The notes beneath the pieces are model-generated. The model saw only the letters and a list, made by a program, of their open reading frames with translations, made no database searches and had not been told where the DNA came from. Positions 19,705 through 28,975 of a stretch of 64,000 nucleotides of DNA are shown in pieces. Position numbers and translations under genes: made by a program. The stretch is from JAWKTT01 sp041398965. GTDB taxonomy: Bacteria > Planctomycetota > Planctomycetia > Planctomycetales > Planctomycetaceae. The stretch covers positions 1 to 64,000 of the forward strand of contig JAWKTT010000020.1 of assembly GCA_041398965.1 (NCBI GenBank), written 5' to 3'. Positions within the stretch are counted from its first letter, which is position 1, and the number at the start of each line of letters is the position of its first letter.

Positions 19705-20571
19705 ATGTCTCAGATGCCTGTCGAACAGTTGGTCCCCCAGTCGACATCGTCGGAACCGAACCGCGAACTCAGCGAGCAGACGCTGCTCAGCGAGAATCAG
19801 CAACTGAAACGGGAAGTGGCTGATCTGCGAGAACGGCTCATGCAGGCCCAGAAACTCTCGTCGATCGGGGCTCTCGCCTCTTCGATCACCCACGAGTTCA
19901 ACAACATTTTGACGACGGTCATCAACTACGGCAAAATGGGGATGCGGCACAAGGATGCTGCGACTCGCGATAAAGCGTTCGACAAGATCGTGATGGCAGG
20001 ACAAAGAGCCTCGAAAATTACGACGGGGATGCTCTCTTATGCCCGTGCCAAGGGAGATCACCGCGAGCCGCAATCTCTGGCTCAGCTACTTCAAGATGTT
20101 ATCGTCTTGGTGGAGAAGGACTTGCAGATCCATCGAATCCGAGTGGAAATGAATGTTCTGGATCAACCCTATGCTCAAGTCAACTCGGGGCAGGTGCAGC
20201 AAGTTTTGCTCAATCTCATCATCAACGCCCGGCAGGCGATGGACGGCGGCGGGACGTTGACCCTGACTGTGCAAGAGAACGAAGCGGACAAGATGGGCGA
20301 AATCACCATTCGTGACACGGGCTGCGGGATGACCGGAGAGACACTGCAGAAAATCTTTCAACCGTTCTTCTCGACCAAGGAAGCTGATCGACAGGGACAA
20401 GGGGGGACCGGCTTGGGGCTTTCCCTTTGCAAAGAAGTGATTGAGTCACATTCGGGACGAATCCGGGTCGAGAGCACGGTGGGCCGAGGGACTGCCTTTA
20501 CTCTCCGCTTCCCGCTCGTCCCACCGCCGACGTTCATTCGTCCAGCCAGCGTTGCGAAGATTGTCAGCTGA
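19705..20571 (+). CDS. Orphan soluble histidine kinase
   Basis: A 288-residue kinase with no membrane segment and no recognisable sensor domain. Residues about 20-52 are a probable coiled coil (ELSEQTLLSENQQLKREVAD). The phospho-acceptor is H63 in SSITHEFNNILT. The HATPase domain has the N box (LNLIINARQAM), G1 (IRDTGCGM), F box (IFQPFFSTK) and G2 (GGTGLGLSLCKEV). It resembles the NtrB/AtoS type of kinase that pairs with NtrC-like regulators, and the window has one such orphan regulator at 11015-12409; the pairing is only a guess. GGAAG lies 6 bp before the ATG. Confidence 0.92.
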   Translation: MSQMPVEQLVPQSTSSEPNRELSEQTLLSENQQLKREVADLRERLMQAQKLSSIGALASSITHEFNNILTTVINYGKMGMRHKDAATRDKAFDKIVMAGQRASKITTGMLSYARAKGDHREPQSLAQLLQDVIVLVEKDLQIHRIRVEMNVLDQPYAQVNSGQVQQVLLNLIINARQAMDGGGTLTLTVQENEADKMGEITIRDTGCGMTGETLQKIFQPFFSTKEADRQGQGGTGLGLSLCKEVIESHSGRIRVESTVGRGTAFTLRFPLVPPPTFIRPASVAKIVS

Positions 20572-20684
20572 CACTCCTCCCCACCGATCTGTGTTGTCAC
20601 ACTTCTTTCGAGTGCTCGCCAGAAAAGCGATTTCCGAGCACGCCGTGCCAACGCGGAATTCCTGCGCAGGGTCCTTGACCGGCA

Positions 20685-20798
20685 GTGGGGCATTCCCCAT
20701 TTGGCAACTCCCCAAGACGGAGGCGTCAGCCGACCCGAGACTCCTTCTCCCCCGCTGGCAACTCTCCGACTTCAATCAGCGTACGAACGGAGGGAGAC
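20685..20798. repeat. Dispersed intergenic repeat R1, copy B
   Basis: Matches copy A (6913-7026) over about 114 bp, with a few substitutions and an internal variable stretch. It fills the gap between the convergent histidine kinase and lptB genes. Confidence 0.75.
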
Positions 20799-20823
20799 AA
20801 CGATGTCCCATGTACGGATTCAC

Positions 20824-21612
20824 TCAGGCAGCGCGGGAGTTTTGCCGGCGGGCGAGGTCGAAAGTTTGCTTTTCGGCAATGATCGAGGCCGCATCGAAAC
20901 GGTTTCCGAAGTAGACCCTCTGGGCCTCTTGGCTTCCGAGAATTTTCCCGACATCCCCATCGACCAGCACCCGACCATCAAAGATGACATAGGTTCGGTC
21001 AGCAATCGTCAGCGTTTCCCGTTCTCGATGATCGGTCAGCAAGATCGAAATCCCGGAGTCTCGCAAGTCGGCAATGATGTCCTGAATGTCGTTAATCGTT
21101 ACGGGATCGATACCGGTGAACGGTTCATCAAGCAGAATAATTCGCGGCTTGCTCGCCAGGCATCGGGCGATCTCCAGTCGACGCCGTTCTCCACCGGAAA
21201 GCGTCTGGGCCATCTGATGCCGCTTCTTGGCAAGGCCGAACTGATTCAGGAGATTCTCGATGGAATGCCATCGTTCTTTGTAGCTGAACGGCAGGAATTC
21301 GAGAATTGCCTGAAGATTTTGCTCGACGCTGAGTTTACGGAAGATGCTTTCATCCTGAGGCAGATACCCCATCCCTTGTCGGGCCCGCAGGTACATTGGA
21401 TGGTCGGTGACCTCGTCTCCGTTCAGAAAGACCTTCCCCTCGGTTGGAGCGAGCAATCCGCAGGCCACACGAAAAGTCGTCGACTTCCCTGCCCCGTTTG
21501 GCCCGAGCAGACAGACGATTTCCCCCTGCGCGACATGAAACGACACACCATCGACGGCCCGCTTACCCCCGCGATAGACCTTCACCAATCCCTTGCACTC
21601 TAAAAGCGACAT
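20824..21612 (-). CDS. lptB: LptB-type ABC transporter ATPase
   Basis: A 262-residue ATPase from the ATG at 21612, which has a strong aaggagg before it; the frame is open to 21864 but that part is not family-like. Walker A is GPNGAGKST (37-45), the signature LSGGERRR, Walker B IILLDEPFTGID, and the switch His in LLTDHRERETL. The sequence (MGYLPQDESIFRKLSVEQNL) is characteristic of LptB, which powers lipopolysaccharide transport from inner membrane to outer membrane with LptFG. The C-terminus is about 20 residues longer than in E. coli LptB. No lptA/C/F/G is adjacent. Confidence 0.9.
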   Translation of the reverse strand: MSLLECKGLVKVYRGGKRAVDGVSFHVAQGEIVCLLGPNGAGKSTTFRVACGLLAPTEGKVFLNGDEVTDHPMYLRARQGMGYLPQDESIFRKLSVEQNLQAILEFLPFSYKERWHSIENLLNQFGLAKKRHQMAQTLSGGERRRLEIARCLASKPRIILLDEPFTGIDPVTINDIQDIIADLRDSGISILLTDHRERETLTIADRTYVIFDGRVLVDGDVGKILGSQEAQRVYFGNRFDAASIIAEKQTFDLARRQNSRAA

Positions 21613-22063
21613 CGCCCCCTCCTTGAGAGTCCCTATGAACAGACAACTGTAAGGAGTCCCCGCTGGTCCCTCAAGAGGAATCGAAGACGACGACGTATTG
21701 CAAAAAATCGTGCGGGCTTCCGGTTCACGAGGGGGACAAGAATCGGTGTCATGGTGCAAAGTCTGCGGTGACGGACGGTGTCCTTTCTTTTCTCTCCCGC
21801 CCCTCTCTCCATAGAGAATCAACGAGTGTCGATCGCAAGGTCTCGCGTTGGAAAGAAGTCGCAACTCTCAAACGGCGTTACTCACCGGGTTTTTCAACAG
21901 GGTGATGGGATTACTGTACGGGAGTCGACCTTTCTGGATAAAGTTCTTCGCTGGTCCGGGTGACAGCGTTCAATGAGTGTTGTATCTTGCCGGTTCATGA
22001 ACCATTTCGCCTGCTCTGTTTTCTGGCAGGACAGACCCTGTTTGACTTTGAGGAGAGACGAGG
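21613..22063. other. Divergent spacer lptB / TIM-barrel gene
   Basis: A 451-bp region with no credible ORF. At 21890-21915 gggtttttcaacaggg resembles one end of repeat R2, and 21840-21870 (cgcgttggaaagaagtcgcaactctc) weakly resembles 41634-41662; both are too short to call. Confidence 0.35.
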
Positions 22064-23092
22064 ATGCCCCACAGTTTGCCGAAGCTGCACAACGCCATGT
22101 GGCCCGGTCTGGTTGGAAAGGTTGAAGGGACCGACAATCCCCCAATCTCTCTGGACCGCATGCTTGAATTGACAGCGGCGGCCGATGTCAACGGTCAGAA
22201 GTTCGAGGGGATCGACTACTTCCTGTTTCATCCTCACACTGACCCCGATTCCAGCGATGATGTCCTGCGAGGAATTGCCGACAAAATCGCCGGATACGGC
22301 TTCAGCGTCGGCTCACTGGTGGCACCGGTTTGGCCAGGGACTGTGGGGGACTCCGCGATGGGTGATGATGTCGCCCGCGAAAAGTTTCTGACCGCGGTCC
22401 GCAAGGCGTGCCGCATCGCCAAAGTGTTCAACGAACATGGTGTGCGGAAATATGGAGTCATCCGGATCGACTCGGCAGAATTCGGTGTCGACAAGTGGCG
22501 AGAGAACTCGGCTGCTGGGACGGCTCGCATCGCAGAAACCTTCCGCGAAGCTGCAAAGATTGCCGCCGATCATGGCGAGCGTCTGGCGGCCGAGGGGGAA
22601 ATCTGTTGGGCAGGGATGCACTCGTGGCGCGACATGCTCGACCTGCTCGAAGCCGTCGACATGCCGGAGTCACTCGGTTTTCAGGCCGACCTTGCCCACA
22701 CGTATCTTTATCTCATGGGCTACAACGCCCCTGAGCATGCATTGCTGCAAGAGGGGTACTCGGACGAACAATTCTGGGCGGCTTACAAGCAGATGACCGA
22801 CGCCTTGCGACCTTGGACGATCGACTTCCACGTCGCCCAGAACGACGGGACTGTGCATGGAGCAGGTGACCACGACAAAACCGGTCGCCATTGTCCAGCC
22901 GACGACCCGAACGGACGGCTCGACATTACCAAGTGTGCCGGTTACTGGCTGCAAGGAGCCGCAGAACGGGGCATACAGCATATCTGCTGGGATGGTTGCA
23001 TGTTCCCGAACTCGATGCTCGAAACTCCGGAAACTTGGAACACCATTCTCGCCGCGATGATCGATGTCCGTAACGCCCATGGCTGGTCGTAG
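22064..23092 (+). CDS. Xylose isomerase-like TIM-barrel protein
   Basis: A 342-residue protein of the sugar phosphate isomerase/epimerase (AP endonuclease 2) superfamily. Features are the N-terminal FEGIDYFLFHPHTD strand, VAPVWPG, the metal-site segments AEGEICWAGMHSW and FQADLAHTYLY, DFHVAQNDGTVHG.AGDHD and a late HICWDGCMFPN. Conserved His/Asp/Glu of these segments fit a divalent-metal site. Planctomycetes carry many paralogs acting on sugars or inositols, and the substrate cannot be predicted. A gaggagagacgagg precedes the ATG, and a strong terminator (23178-23210) follows. Confidence 0.85.
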   Translation: MPHSLPKLHNAMWPGLVGKVEGTDNPPISLDRMLELTAAADVNGQKFEGIDYFLFHPHTDPDSSDDVLRGIADKIAGYGFSVGSLVAPVWPGTVGDSAMGDDVAREKFLTAVRKACRIAKVFNEHGVRKYGVIRIDSAEFGVDKWRENSAAGTARIAETFREAAKIAADHGERLAAEGEICWAGMHSWRDMLDLLEAVDMPESLGFQADLAHTYLYLMGYNAPEHALLQEGYSDEQFWAAYKQMTDALRPWTIDFHVAQNDGTVHGAGDHDKTGRHCPADDPNGRLDITKCAGYWLQGAAERGIQHICWDGCMFPNSMLETPETWNTILAAMIDVRNAHGWS

Positions 23093-23177
23093 TCACGACG
23101 ACTACCGTAGTGCAGACGGAATTATCTGTGCGATCTTTTAGGTCGCACGGACACTTCTCTCTGCGAATCCGAACGAC

Positions 23178-23210
23178 AAAGGCCCCCGCTTCAGTAAGGC
23201 GGGGGCCTTT
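23178..23210. terminator. Strong bidirectional-type terminator
   Basis: A perfect 12-bp stem (aaaggcccccgc with gcgggggccttt) and nine-base loop, followed by cttcgtct on the plus strand and ttgtcg on the minus strand. It sits between the convergent TIM-barrel gene and metF and can serve both. Confidence 0.9.
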
Positions 23211-23264
23211 CTTCGTCTAATCAAAAACAAGGGGGCATTGTCTTCTTGACGACAACGGGATGCG

Positions 23265-24137
23265 CTACGACGAAAGCGGGAGCGAATCAAGGATGCGGGT
23301 ACAGGCTTCGGACCGGTTGAGCACATAGAGATGCATCCCTGGGACCCCAGCGAGCATCAAGTCGCGGCACTGATTGATCGCGAATTGAACCCCGATTTCG
23401 AACTGAGCCGAAAGGTCCTCTTTCGCGTCCTCCAGTTGGTCCGCCAAGACCTTAGGAATCTGGGCACCGCAGAGAGCCGCGATCCGTTTGATGCGGGCGA
23501 ACTCGGTAATTGGCATCACCCCAGGAATGATCGGTACCGTAATGCCAGCGGTTTGACACAGGTCAACAAAGCGGTGGAAGGTATCGTTCTCAAAGAAGAG
23601 CTGAGTAAAGACCGCGTCGGCGCCGGCGTCGACTTTGCGTTTCAAATTGTCGATGTCCGTCTTCAAGTTCGAACACTCGGGATGCACTTCGGGATAGCCA
23701 GCCACACCGATGCCGATTTCGGGATGGTGCTCTCGAATCAAAGTAACGAGTTCGTTTGCATAAGACAGTCCGCCGTCGATTGGCTTAAACGACTCGGCAC
23801 CTGCGGGTGGGTCGCCACGCAAAGCCATGATGTTTCCGACTCCGTGTTCGACAGCATAATCGAGCCACTCGATCAATTCAGCCCGCGTCGAGCCGACACA
23901 GGTGAAGTGGGCCGTCGCTGGAAGCTGAAATCGTTTTTGAATCTGCTGGCAGATTTCCACGGTACGATTCCGCATTCCACCACCAGCTCCGTAAGTACAG
24001 GAGACGAATCGGGGTGAGAAGCGTTTCAACTGTTCGAGCGTCGCCCAGAGAGCGTTGTCCCCCTGTTCAGTTTTGGGAGGGAAAACCTCGACCGAAAGCC
24101 CGAACTTTGTCTGCCGATAAATGTCGCGAATCCGCAT
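23265..24137 (-). CDS. metF: Methylenetetrahydrofolate reductase
   Basis: A 290-residue flavoenzyme reducing 5,10-methylene-THF to 5-methyl-THF for methionine synthesis. It begins MRIRDIYRQTKFGLSVEVFPPKTEQGD, given in two parts: the FSVEVFPPK-like segment carries the catalytic Glu, and SCTYGAGGG, HFTCVG, NIMALRGDPP, DAVFTQLFF and PGVMPI follow as in MetF. Length matches the bacterial enzyme. I saw no recognisable SAM or SAH riboswitch in the 341 bp upstream. Confidence 0.96.
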   Translation of the reverse strand: MRIRDIYRQTKFGLSVEVFPPKTEQGDNALWATLEQLKRFSPRFVSCTYGAGGGMRNRTVEICQQIQKRFQLPATAHFTCVGSTRAELIEWLDYAVEHGVGNIMALRGDPPAGAESFKPIDGGLSYANELVTLIREHHPEIGIGVAGYPEVHPECSNLKTDIDNLKRKVDAGADAVFTQLFFENDTFHRFVDLCQTAGITVPIIPGVMPITEFARIKRIAALCGAQIPKVLADQLEDAKEDLSAQFEIGVQFAINQCRDLMLAGVPGMHLYVLNRSEACTRILDSLPLSS

Positions 24138-24478
24138 CGTGTTACTGCTTCCGTCTCTCTCAAGTTTTCGAAGTCGAACGGCCGTCCTGTACCGTCGGAG
24201 GTGTCAGCACTCTGGCGAACGGGTTTTGGGGCATCTCATTGGGGATCCCCGGAACATGTGCTGTCCGTGTGGCTACAGTAGCTATTCAGACTAGGAAATC
24301 CAATCGTCCCCACGGTCATGATGTGCGGCGATGTTGTCGACGGAAGGTGGGGACGAATCGGCAGCGGTGGATTCCTCGGTTCCCGGGTGATCCATATTGA
24401 CCTCATCGGGCAATCGGCAGATACTGCCGCTCCTTCGTTCGGCGATGGATTGCAGAACACGAGATAAGGAGCGGGACA
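24138..24478. other. Divergent spacer metF / DUF1571
   Basis: 341 bp between divergent genes. No ORF, repeat or riboswitch-like structure recognised; the end carries aaggagcggg, the ribosome-binding site of the next gene. Confidence 0.4.
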
Positions 24479-25360
24479 ATGTCAAAAAGTCGTCCAACAG
24501 CAGGGATGTGGATGCGGGTGACTGCCAGTGATTGTTCGCGGTTTCGCTACGACTTATTGACCGTGCTGTCCGGTTTGCTCACGTTGTTGACGGTCCTGAC
24601 GATGTCGTCAGAGGCTGTCGCCCAGCCGACGGGAACAACGAGCGAGCAAGGTCGGTCGCCGGTCAATGTCGCCCCCGAGCATCCCCTCGTCCCGGCCATC
24701 AGTATGGCACGCGAGTCTCTCTCAAAGCTTCAGGGAGTGAGGGATTACGACTGTCAGTTTATTAAGCGGGAGATGCTGGGGAACCAGCTACAGACGCATG
24801 CCATGTATATGCGGTGCCGACAGGAGCCGTTTAGTCTGTACCTCAAATTTGGTGAACCACATGCTGGTCGTGAGGTGATGTACGTCGCAGGACGGAATAA
24901 CAATAAGTTGTTTGCCCACGAGGGGAGCGGCGTCGCAGCACTCGTTGGAACGATGTCGTTGGCATTGAATGATCCGAAGATTACAGCAGAGAATCGGCAT
25001 CCGCTGAACGAAGCGGGGCTGCACAAAATGCTGGAACTCCTCATCGCCCAGTGGGAGAACGAGGCCAAATATGGCGAAATCGAAGTGCAGCACTACCCCG
25101 AGGCCCGCATCGGCAAAACGGCAGTCCGGGTCATCGAATCGATGCATCCGCAGCCCCGTCGGCAGTTCCCCTACCACATCACCAGACTGTATCTGAGTGT
25201 CGAAACCGGTCTTCCAGTCCGCCTGGAAAACTACGCGTGGCCCCAGAGATCGGGAACGTCGCCGATTCTGGTTGAAGAATACACATACGCCCGCGTCCGC
25301 CCGAACCTCGGACTGACCGAACAACAGTTTGATACCCGAAACCCTGAGTATGGCTTCTGA
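24479..25360 (+). CDS. DUF1571 secreted protein
   Basis: A 293-residue exported protein. The hydrophobic stretch at residues about 25-48 (LLTVLSGLLTLLTVLTMSSEAVA) is split here as LLTVLSGLLTLLTV and LTMSSEAVA, a signal peptide with a long basic n-region. The body matches DUF1571 of Planctomycetes: VRDYDCQFIKRE, YLKFGEPHAGREVMYV, HPLNEAGLHKMLE and a C-terminal LPVRLENYAWP...EEYTYARVRPN. The fold resembles the LolA/LppX-like lipoprotein-carrier family, but function is unknown. Good Shine-Dalgarno 5-8 bp before the ATG. Confidence 0.88.
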   Translation: MSKSRPTAGMWMRVTASDCSRFRYDLLTVLSGLLTLLTVLTMSSEAVAQPTGTTSEQGRSPVNVAPEHPLVPAISMARESLSKLQGVRDYDCQFIKREMLGNQLQTHAMYMRCRQEPFSLYLKFGEPHAGREVMYVAGRNNNKLFAHEGSGVAALVGTMSLALNDPKITAENRHPLNEAGLHKMLELLIAQWENEAKYGEIEVQHYPEARIGKTAVRVIESMHPQPRRQFPYHITRLYLSVETGLPVRLENYAWPQRSGTSPILVEEYTYARVRPNLGLTEQQFDTRNPEYGF

Positions 25361-25398
25361 GGCAACCTGTCGAACCGATCGCCCGAAAAGACGTTGTG

Positions 25399-26637
25399 TT
25401 ATCGGCTGACGGTCGTTTCCGTGTCGTCCGGAACAGGGGTCTGCATGAGCTTGGCAATGATGGGGACCACTGTTGCTGCGGGGAGTGTGTAGGTTTCGGT
25501 CCGGCCGGCTCGGGCGATGTTGACTCCGATCGCTTTGCCAGAGAGGTTGACCGCAGCAGCACCACACTCAGCCGGGGCTAACACAGAGTCGTGTTGTAAG
25601 ACCGATTGAAACCCCGTTCGACGAACACTAAGCCCCCCACCCATGTGATTTTGCTGGGCGATTCGACTCAGATAAACGTCGGTGGGATAGGAAAGTGTGG
25701 CGTTCAGTTCGAGCTTCTCTTCGCCACGACGTACAACCAGCGACAAACGTTCGCCCGGACGATGGCTCATGACGAACTCTTGAAAAGGGCGAACCTGATC
25801 GAAGACTCTCCCCTGAGCCTGCTCGATGATATCTCCCACCTGCATTCCAACGGTGGCGGCGGCTCGGTCGGGAAAAACCTCTTCGATGGTCGGAGGACCT
25901 TGTCCTGCCGCGAGGCGAATTCCGAGCACTCCGGGAATGTGTACGAGGGCAATTTTTCGCGGAAGGGCACTCACCACGCCAACCGACAGTGGGGTCTCTT
26001 CGAGGCCAGCATTGATGATCCATTGACCGATATCAACGGCATCAGTCTCCCATTCAATCGGGGTGAGACCCTCAGCATCGACCTTGAGTAAGGCGAGATC
26101 GGTCGGTTCATCTGCTGCGACAAATATCCCCTTCAACTTTCGACCGTCAGCAAGTTCGCAGCTTAGGTCCCCTGAGAGCCCGTTGATGAGGTCTCCCGAG
26201 ACTTCGCTGGCCTTCGTTACGACCCATCCAGATTCGGCGACAACGAGCCCTTGGGCGACTTGAGTTTCGCCAATGGAAACGAGAACGGTTGCCTTTCGAG
26301 CAGCAGCGGCAATGTCACGAAAAGCCTCACGAACCGAGCGTCCATTGGTGTAGAGGTTCGGCTTGAGGACCAGTTGCCGTTCGGTGCGGGGGCCGCGAGG
26401 CCTTTCTCTGGGCTCCGCTTCTGCGGCAGCACTCCGGTTGGCCATTCCGCCAGCCAGCATCAGCGCCACGATCATCGCGGGGATCAATGTTCGAAACGGT
26501 CTGCCTGGCAAGAACCTTGACGAAGCGGCCGAGCGGTCTCGCTGTGAACCGCGATCGAACGGGGTCTGACAGACCCTCGGGCTTGGGAAGGAGACATGCC
26601 GGTTAGGCACGCGAAGTGATCGTCCAGCACTCTTCAT
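25399..26637 (-). CDS. Catalytically dead trypsin-like protein with nested PDZ domain
   Basis: A 412-residue secreted protein of the HtrA-like S1C class that has lost its triad. The His position reads GWVVTKASEV (S144 where TxxHVV carries His), Asp remains as D180 in DLALLKV, and the GNSGGP position reads AECGAAAV (C358 instead of Ser, glycines changed). The order is unusual: a PDZ domain (about 237-318, GIRLAAGQ...GMQVGDIIEQAQG...LVVRRG) lies before the last trypsin strands (SVLQHDSVLAPAECG...AIGVNIARAG), not after them. Start is uncertain: the hydrophobic signal begins near residue 50, so a start nearer 26485 is possible. It follows the active paralog by 57 bp, probably one operon. Confidence 0.85.
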   Translation of the reverse strand: MKSAGRSLRVPNRHVSFPSPRVCQTPFDRGSQRDRSAASSRFLPGRPFRTLIPAMIVALMLAGGMANRSAAAEAEPRERPRGPRTERQLVLKPNLYTNGRSVREAFRDIAAAARKATVLVSIGETQVAQGLVVAESGWVVTKASEVSGDLINGLSGDLSCELADGRKLKGIFVAADEPTDLALLKVDAEGLTPIEWETDAVDIGQWIINAGLEETPLSVGVVSALPRKIALVHIPGVLGIRLAAGQGPPTIEEVFPDRAAATVGMQVGDIIEQAQGRVFDQVRPFQEFVMSHRPGERLSLVVRRGEEKLELNATLSYPTDVYLSRIAQQNHMGGGLSVRRTGFQSVLQHDSVLAPAECGAAAVNLSGKAIGVNIARAGRTETYTLPAATVVPIIAKLMQTPVPDDTETTVSR

Positions 26638-26694
26638 GCTGCTCGCCTTCGTTCTAAGGCATCCGCGAGAAGTCCCCCATCGCTGGGATGAGGG

Positions 26695-27807
26695 TTACTC
26701 TACGCGGGCGCCGAGTGTAACTTCTAATTTTATCGGCTTTCCCTGCCTGAGTAACTCCAGTTGAATCTTCTTCCCAACGGCGACTTGACCAACTAATTCG
26801 GTCAGCTGGTCCAGGTCAACCACGCGCCGGGACTGAAACGTCACGATGATATCGCCCTCTTTCACCCCTGCCAATGCAGCTCCATGATCTTCATAGACCT
26901 TGGTCACCTTCAATCCTTGGTCAACCTTCGTTCCACTGACCCCGAGCATCGCGCCGCTGTGCCCCTCAATGAATTCCCCCTCTTCGAGACGTTCCCATTC
27001 ATCCTTGAACACGCCAATCGAGACGTGGAAGTTTGCGTCGGTCGACTCCTGAATATGACTGTGAATCCCGATAACTTGACCCGACATGTTAAACAAAGGT
27101 CCGCCAGAATCGCCCCCGACAAGTTCGCAGTCACTCTTCAGTAATGCCTTTCCAGCGGCAATGACGCGACCGAGTCGAACGACAGGGAGCCGATCCTTCT
27201 GAAAGCCGCCGGGGTGTCCTAATCCCAAACACCAGTCTCCGGGGGCAATTTCGCTCCGGTTGCCAAAGGAAGCATGTTCCCACTTGTGATCTTTAAAGTC
27301 GGGATCGTCAATGAGAACAAGCCCGGCATCAGTCAACCGATCAACTCCGAGAGCGGTCGCCCGAACTCGTTTGCCGTCGTTCAGGATGATTCGGCAGCGA
27401 GTCCCTGGTTTCATGATGACATGCCCCGCAGTCAGCACGAAGCCATCCTCACTGACGAGTACACCGCTTCCATGCGAGCGGCCAATCTCGATGCCGACAG
27501 TGAAGGGCTGCACACGACGAACAAGTTCTTGAACATGACGCTCAATTGTCCGAAGGTCTGCAAGTCCTTCGGGGGCCGCTTTTTGAAAGACTTCTGGAAC
27601 TGGAATGTCGGCTAAACGATTGAGCGATTCCGCAGCGGAAGTTTCCTGAGAATTGACCCCTTTTGTCTCCGGTGTCAAGGTGTCAACCGCCTCGACAGTC
27701 TGGCGTCCTCCGTCGGGGATGTCGTTGCCCGGCGACGACTCAAACGACCATGAGGGAGTCCCCCAGAGGAGGAGCACGACGAGTGGCAGGTGTCGGATAA
27801 TCTGCAT
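26695..27807 (-). CDS. Secreted S1C serine protease with PDZ domain
   Basis: A 370-residue HtrA/DegP-like protease from the ATG at 27807, which opens a clear signal peptide (MQIIRHLPLVVLLLWGTPSW); the frame extends 20 codons upstream. The triad is intact: H129 in VLTAGHV, D160 in DRLTDAGL, S234 in GGDSGGPLF. One PDZ domain is at the C-terminus (about 285-368, GVKEGDIIVTFQSRRV). It probably acts in the periplasm on misfolded or specific substrates. The degenerate paralog follows, so the two proteins may form mixed oligomers; that is inference. Confidence 0.92.
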   Translation of the reverse strand: MQIIRHLPLVVLLLWGTPSWSFESSPGNDIPDGGRQTVEAVDTLTPETKGVNSQETSAAESLNRLADIPVPEVFQKAAPEGLADLRTIERHVQELVRRVQPFTVGIEIGRSHGSGVLVSEDGFVLTAGHVIMKPGTRCRIILNDGKRVRATALGVDRLTDAGLVLIDDPDFKDHKWEHASFGNRSEIAPGDWCLGLGHPGGFQKDRLPVVRLGRVIAAGKALLKSDCELVGGDSGGPLFNMSGQVIGIHSHIQESTDANFHVSIGVFKDEWERLEEGEFIEGHSGAMLGVSGTKVDQGLKVTKVYEDHGAALAGVKEGDIIVTFQSRRVVDLDQLTELVGQVAVGKKIQLELLRQGKPIKLEVTLGARVE

Positions 27808-28099
27808 TTCCACGCCTCGGCTTCGAACCTGTGAAACTGACCGCGGCCCAAAGAGGGGACTCAGCATACCCGGTCAGCACTCAATAGAGCAACATGCTGT
27901 TTCTCAACTTTATTCATCATCACGATTTCGGTACTGCGGGCTTGACGTTGAGCCTCGGTTTGTGGACGATATGTTTCGCCCTGAGACGCCATGTGCATCA
28001 GGTGACCATTCCGAGAGGGGGCAAAGAGTCGCGTCCTCGAGGCTGAGTATATTATCGAATGACAACAGGATCGTCGGCTGCAACGGGATGCCGTGCAGA

Positions 28100-28927
28100 A
28101 TGGGCGATAGCCGGAGCCATCTCGTGACCGTCTCACCGACACCGCCACTTCCCCCCGCTCCACCTCAGAAGAAGCGCGGAGCCGAGTCGCTCCGTCGACT
28201 GATTGAATCGGACGGTATTCGCCGTCTGACGGTGAATCAGTACAAGAATCACATTCGCAACCTTTATGACGGGCCGCGAGGTGCTGTGCTGACGATGGCA
28301 AGCATGCTGTCTTTGCACGAGCCCTTGGTCGGTCGCATGATCCGTACGGGGCGTTTCGACGTCACGAAGTTTCAATCGGTGCTCGACATTGGTGCAGGAG
28401 CTGGGCAGATTCTCAAGCACTTGCTGAAGTTCTGCCCACAAGATGCACAGATCGTCGCCTGCGACCTCTCGCATCAGATGCTTCGTCGGGCCCGGAAACG
28501 AATTAAGAGTGATCGTCCGGCATACGTCGCCGCCGACATGACACATCTTCCGTTTGCGGACGACAGTTTTGATTGCGTCACTTGCGGTTGGGTCATTGAA
28601 CACCTCCCGGACCCAGTCCCCGGATTGACCGAGATGGGGCGAGTCTTGAAGCCCGGGGGATCACTTTTCCTGCTGGCAACCGAAGACACTTACAGCGGTG
28701 CCATGACGAGCCGCACGTGGAAGTGTCGTACCTACAATCGTGCTGAGTTGCGTAGCGCATGCGAAGAATCGGGTTTGCCGTGGCATGACGAATTGTGGTT
28801 TACGCCGCTTCACCGCTTCCTCAGACTCGGGGGAATCTTCATCGAAGCCCGTAAGCCCGTCGCGAACGATGCTGTCAGACTTCCTGTTGAGGTACCCGTC
28901 GAACAGGCTGTCCCTCCGGTGGTCTAG
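28100..28927 (+). CDS. Class I SAM-dependent methyltransferase
   Basis: The methyltransferase core holds SAM motif I VLDIGAGAGQILKHLL, acidic CDLSHQML, DMTHLPFADDSFDCVTCGWVIEHLPDP and VLKPGGSLFLLATED, typical of the Methyltransf_11 group. The substrate cannot be told. The frame is open from 27653, but that part overlaps the divergent protease antisense; ATGs at 28088 and 28100 or a GTG near 28127 are the realistic starts, and none has a strong Shine-Dalgarno. nadC follows within 50 bp. Confidence 0.82.
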   Translation: MGDSRSHLVTVSPTPPLPPAPPQKKRGAESLRRLIESDGIRRLTVNQYKNHIRNLYDGPRGAVLTMASMLSLHEPLVGRMIRTGRFDVTKFQSVLDIGAGAGQILKHLLKFCPQDAQIVACDLSHQMLRRARKRIKSDRPAYVAADMTHLPFADDSFDCVTCGWVIEHLPDPVPGLTEMGRVLKPGGSLFLLATEDTYSGAMTSRTWKCRTYNRAELRSACEESGLPWHDELWFTPLHRFLRLGGIFIEARKPVANDAVRLPVEVPVEQAVPPVV

Positions 28928-28975
28928 TGTTCGTTGGTGAGTGATGTTCGTTCCGAGTGTTTGGCAGCAAATCTG

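Noticed and set aside
20701..21603. 300-codon plus-strand open frame over lptB and repeat R1
   Set aside because: Antisense to the clear LptB ATPase and starts in a repeat.
21890..21915. Possible fourth copy of repeat R2
   Set aside because: Only about 15 bp of one end match; the rest is unrelated.
24138..24300. Possible SAM or SAH riboswitch upstream of metF
   Set aside because: I could not find the conserved cores of these riboswitches. A covariance-model search would decide.
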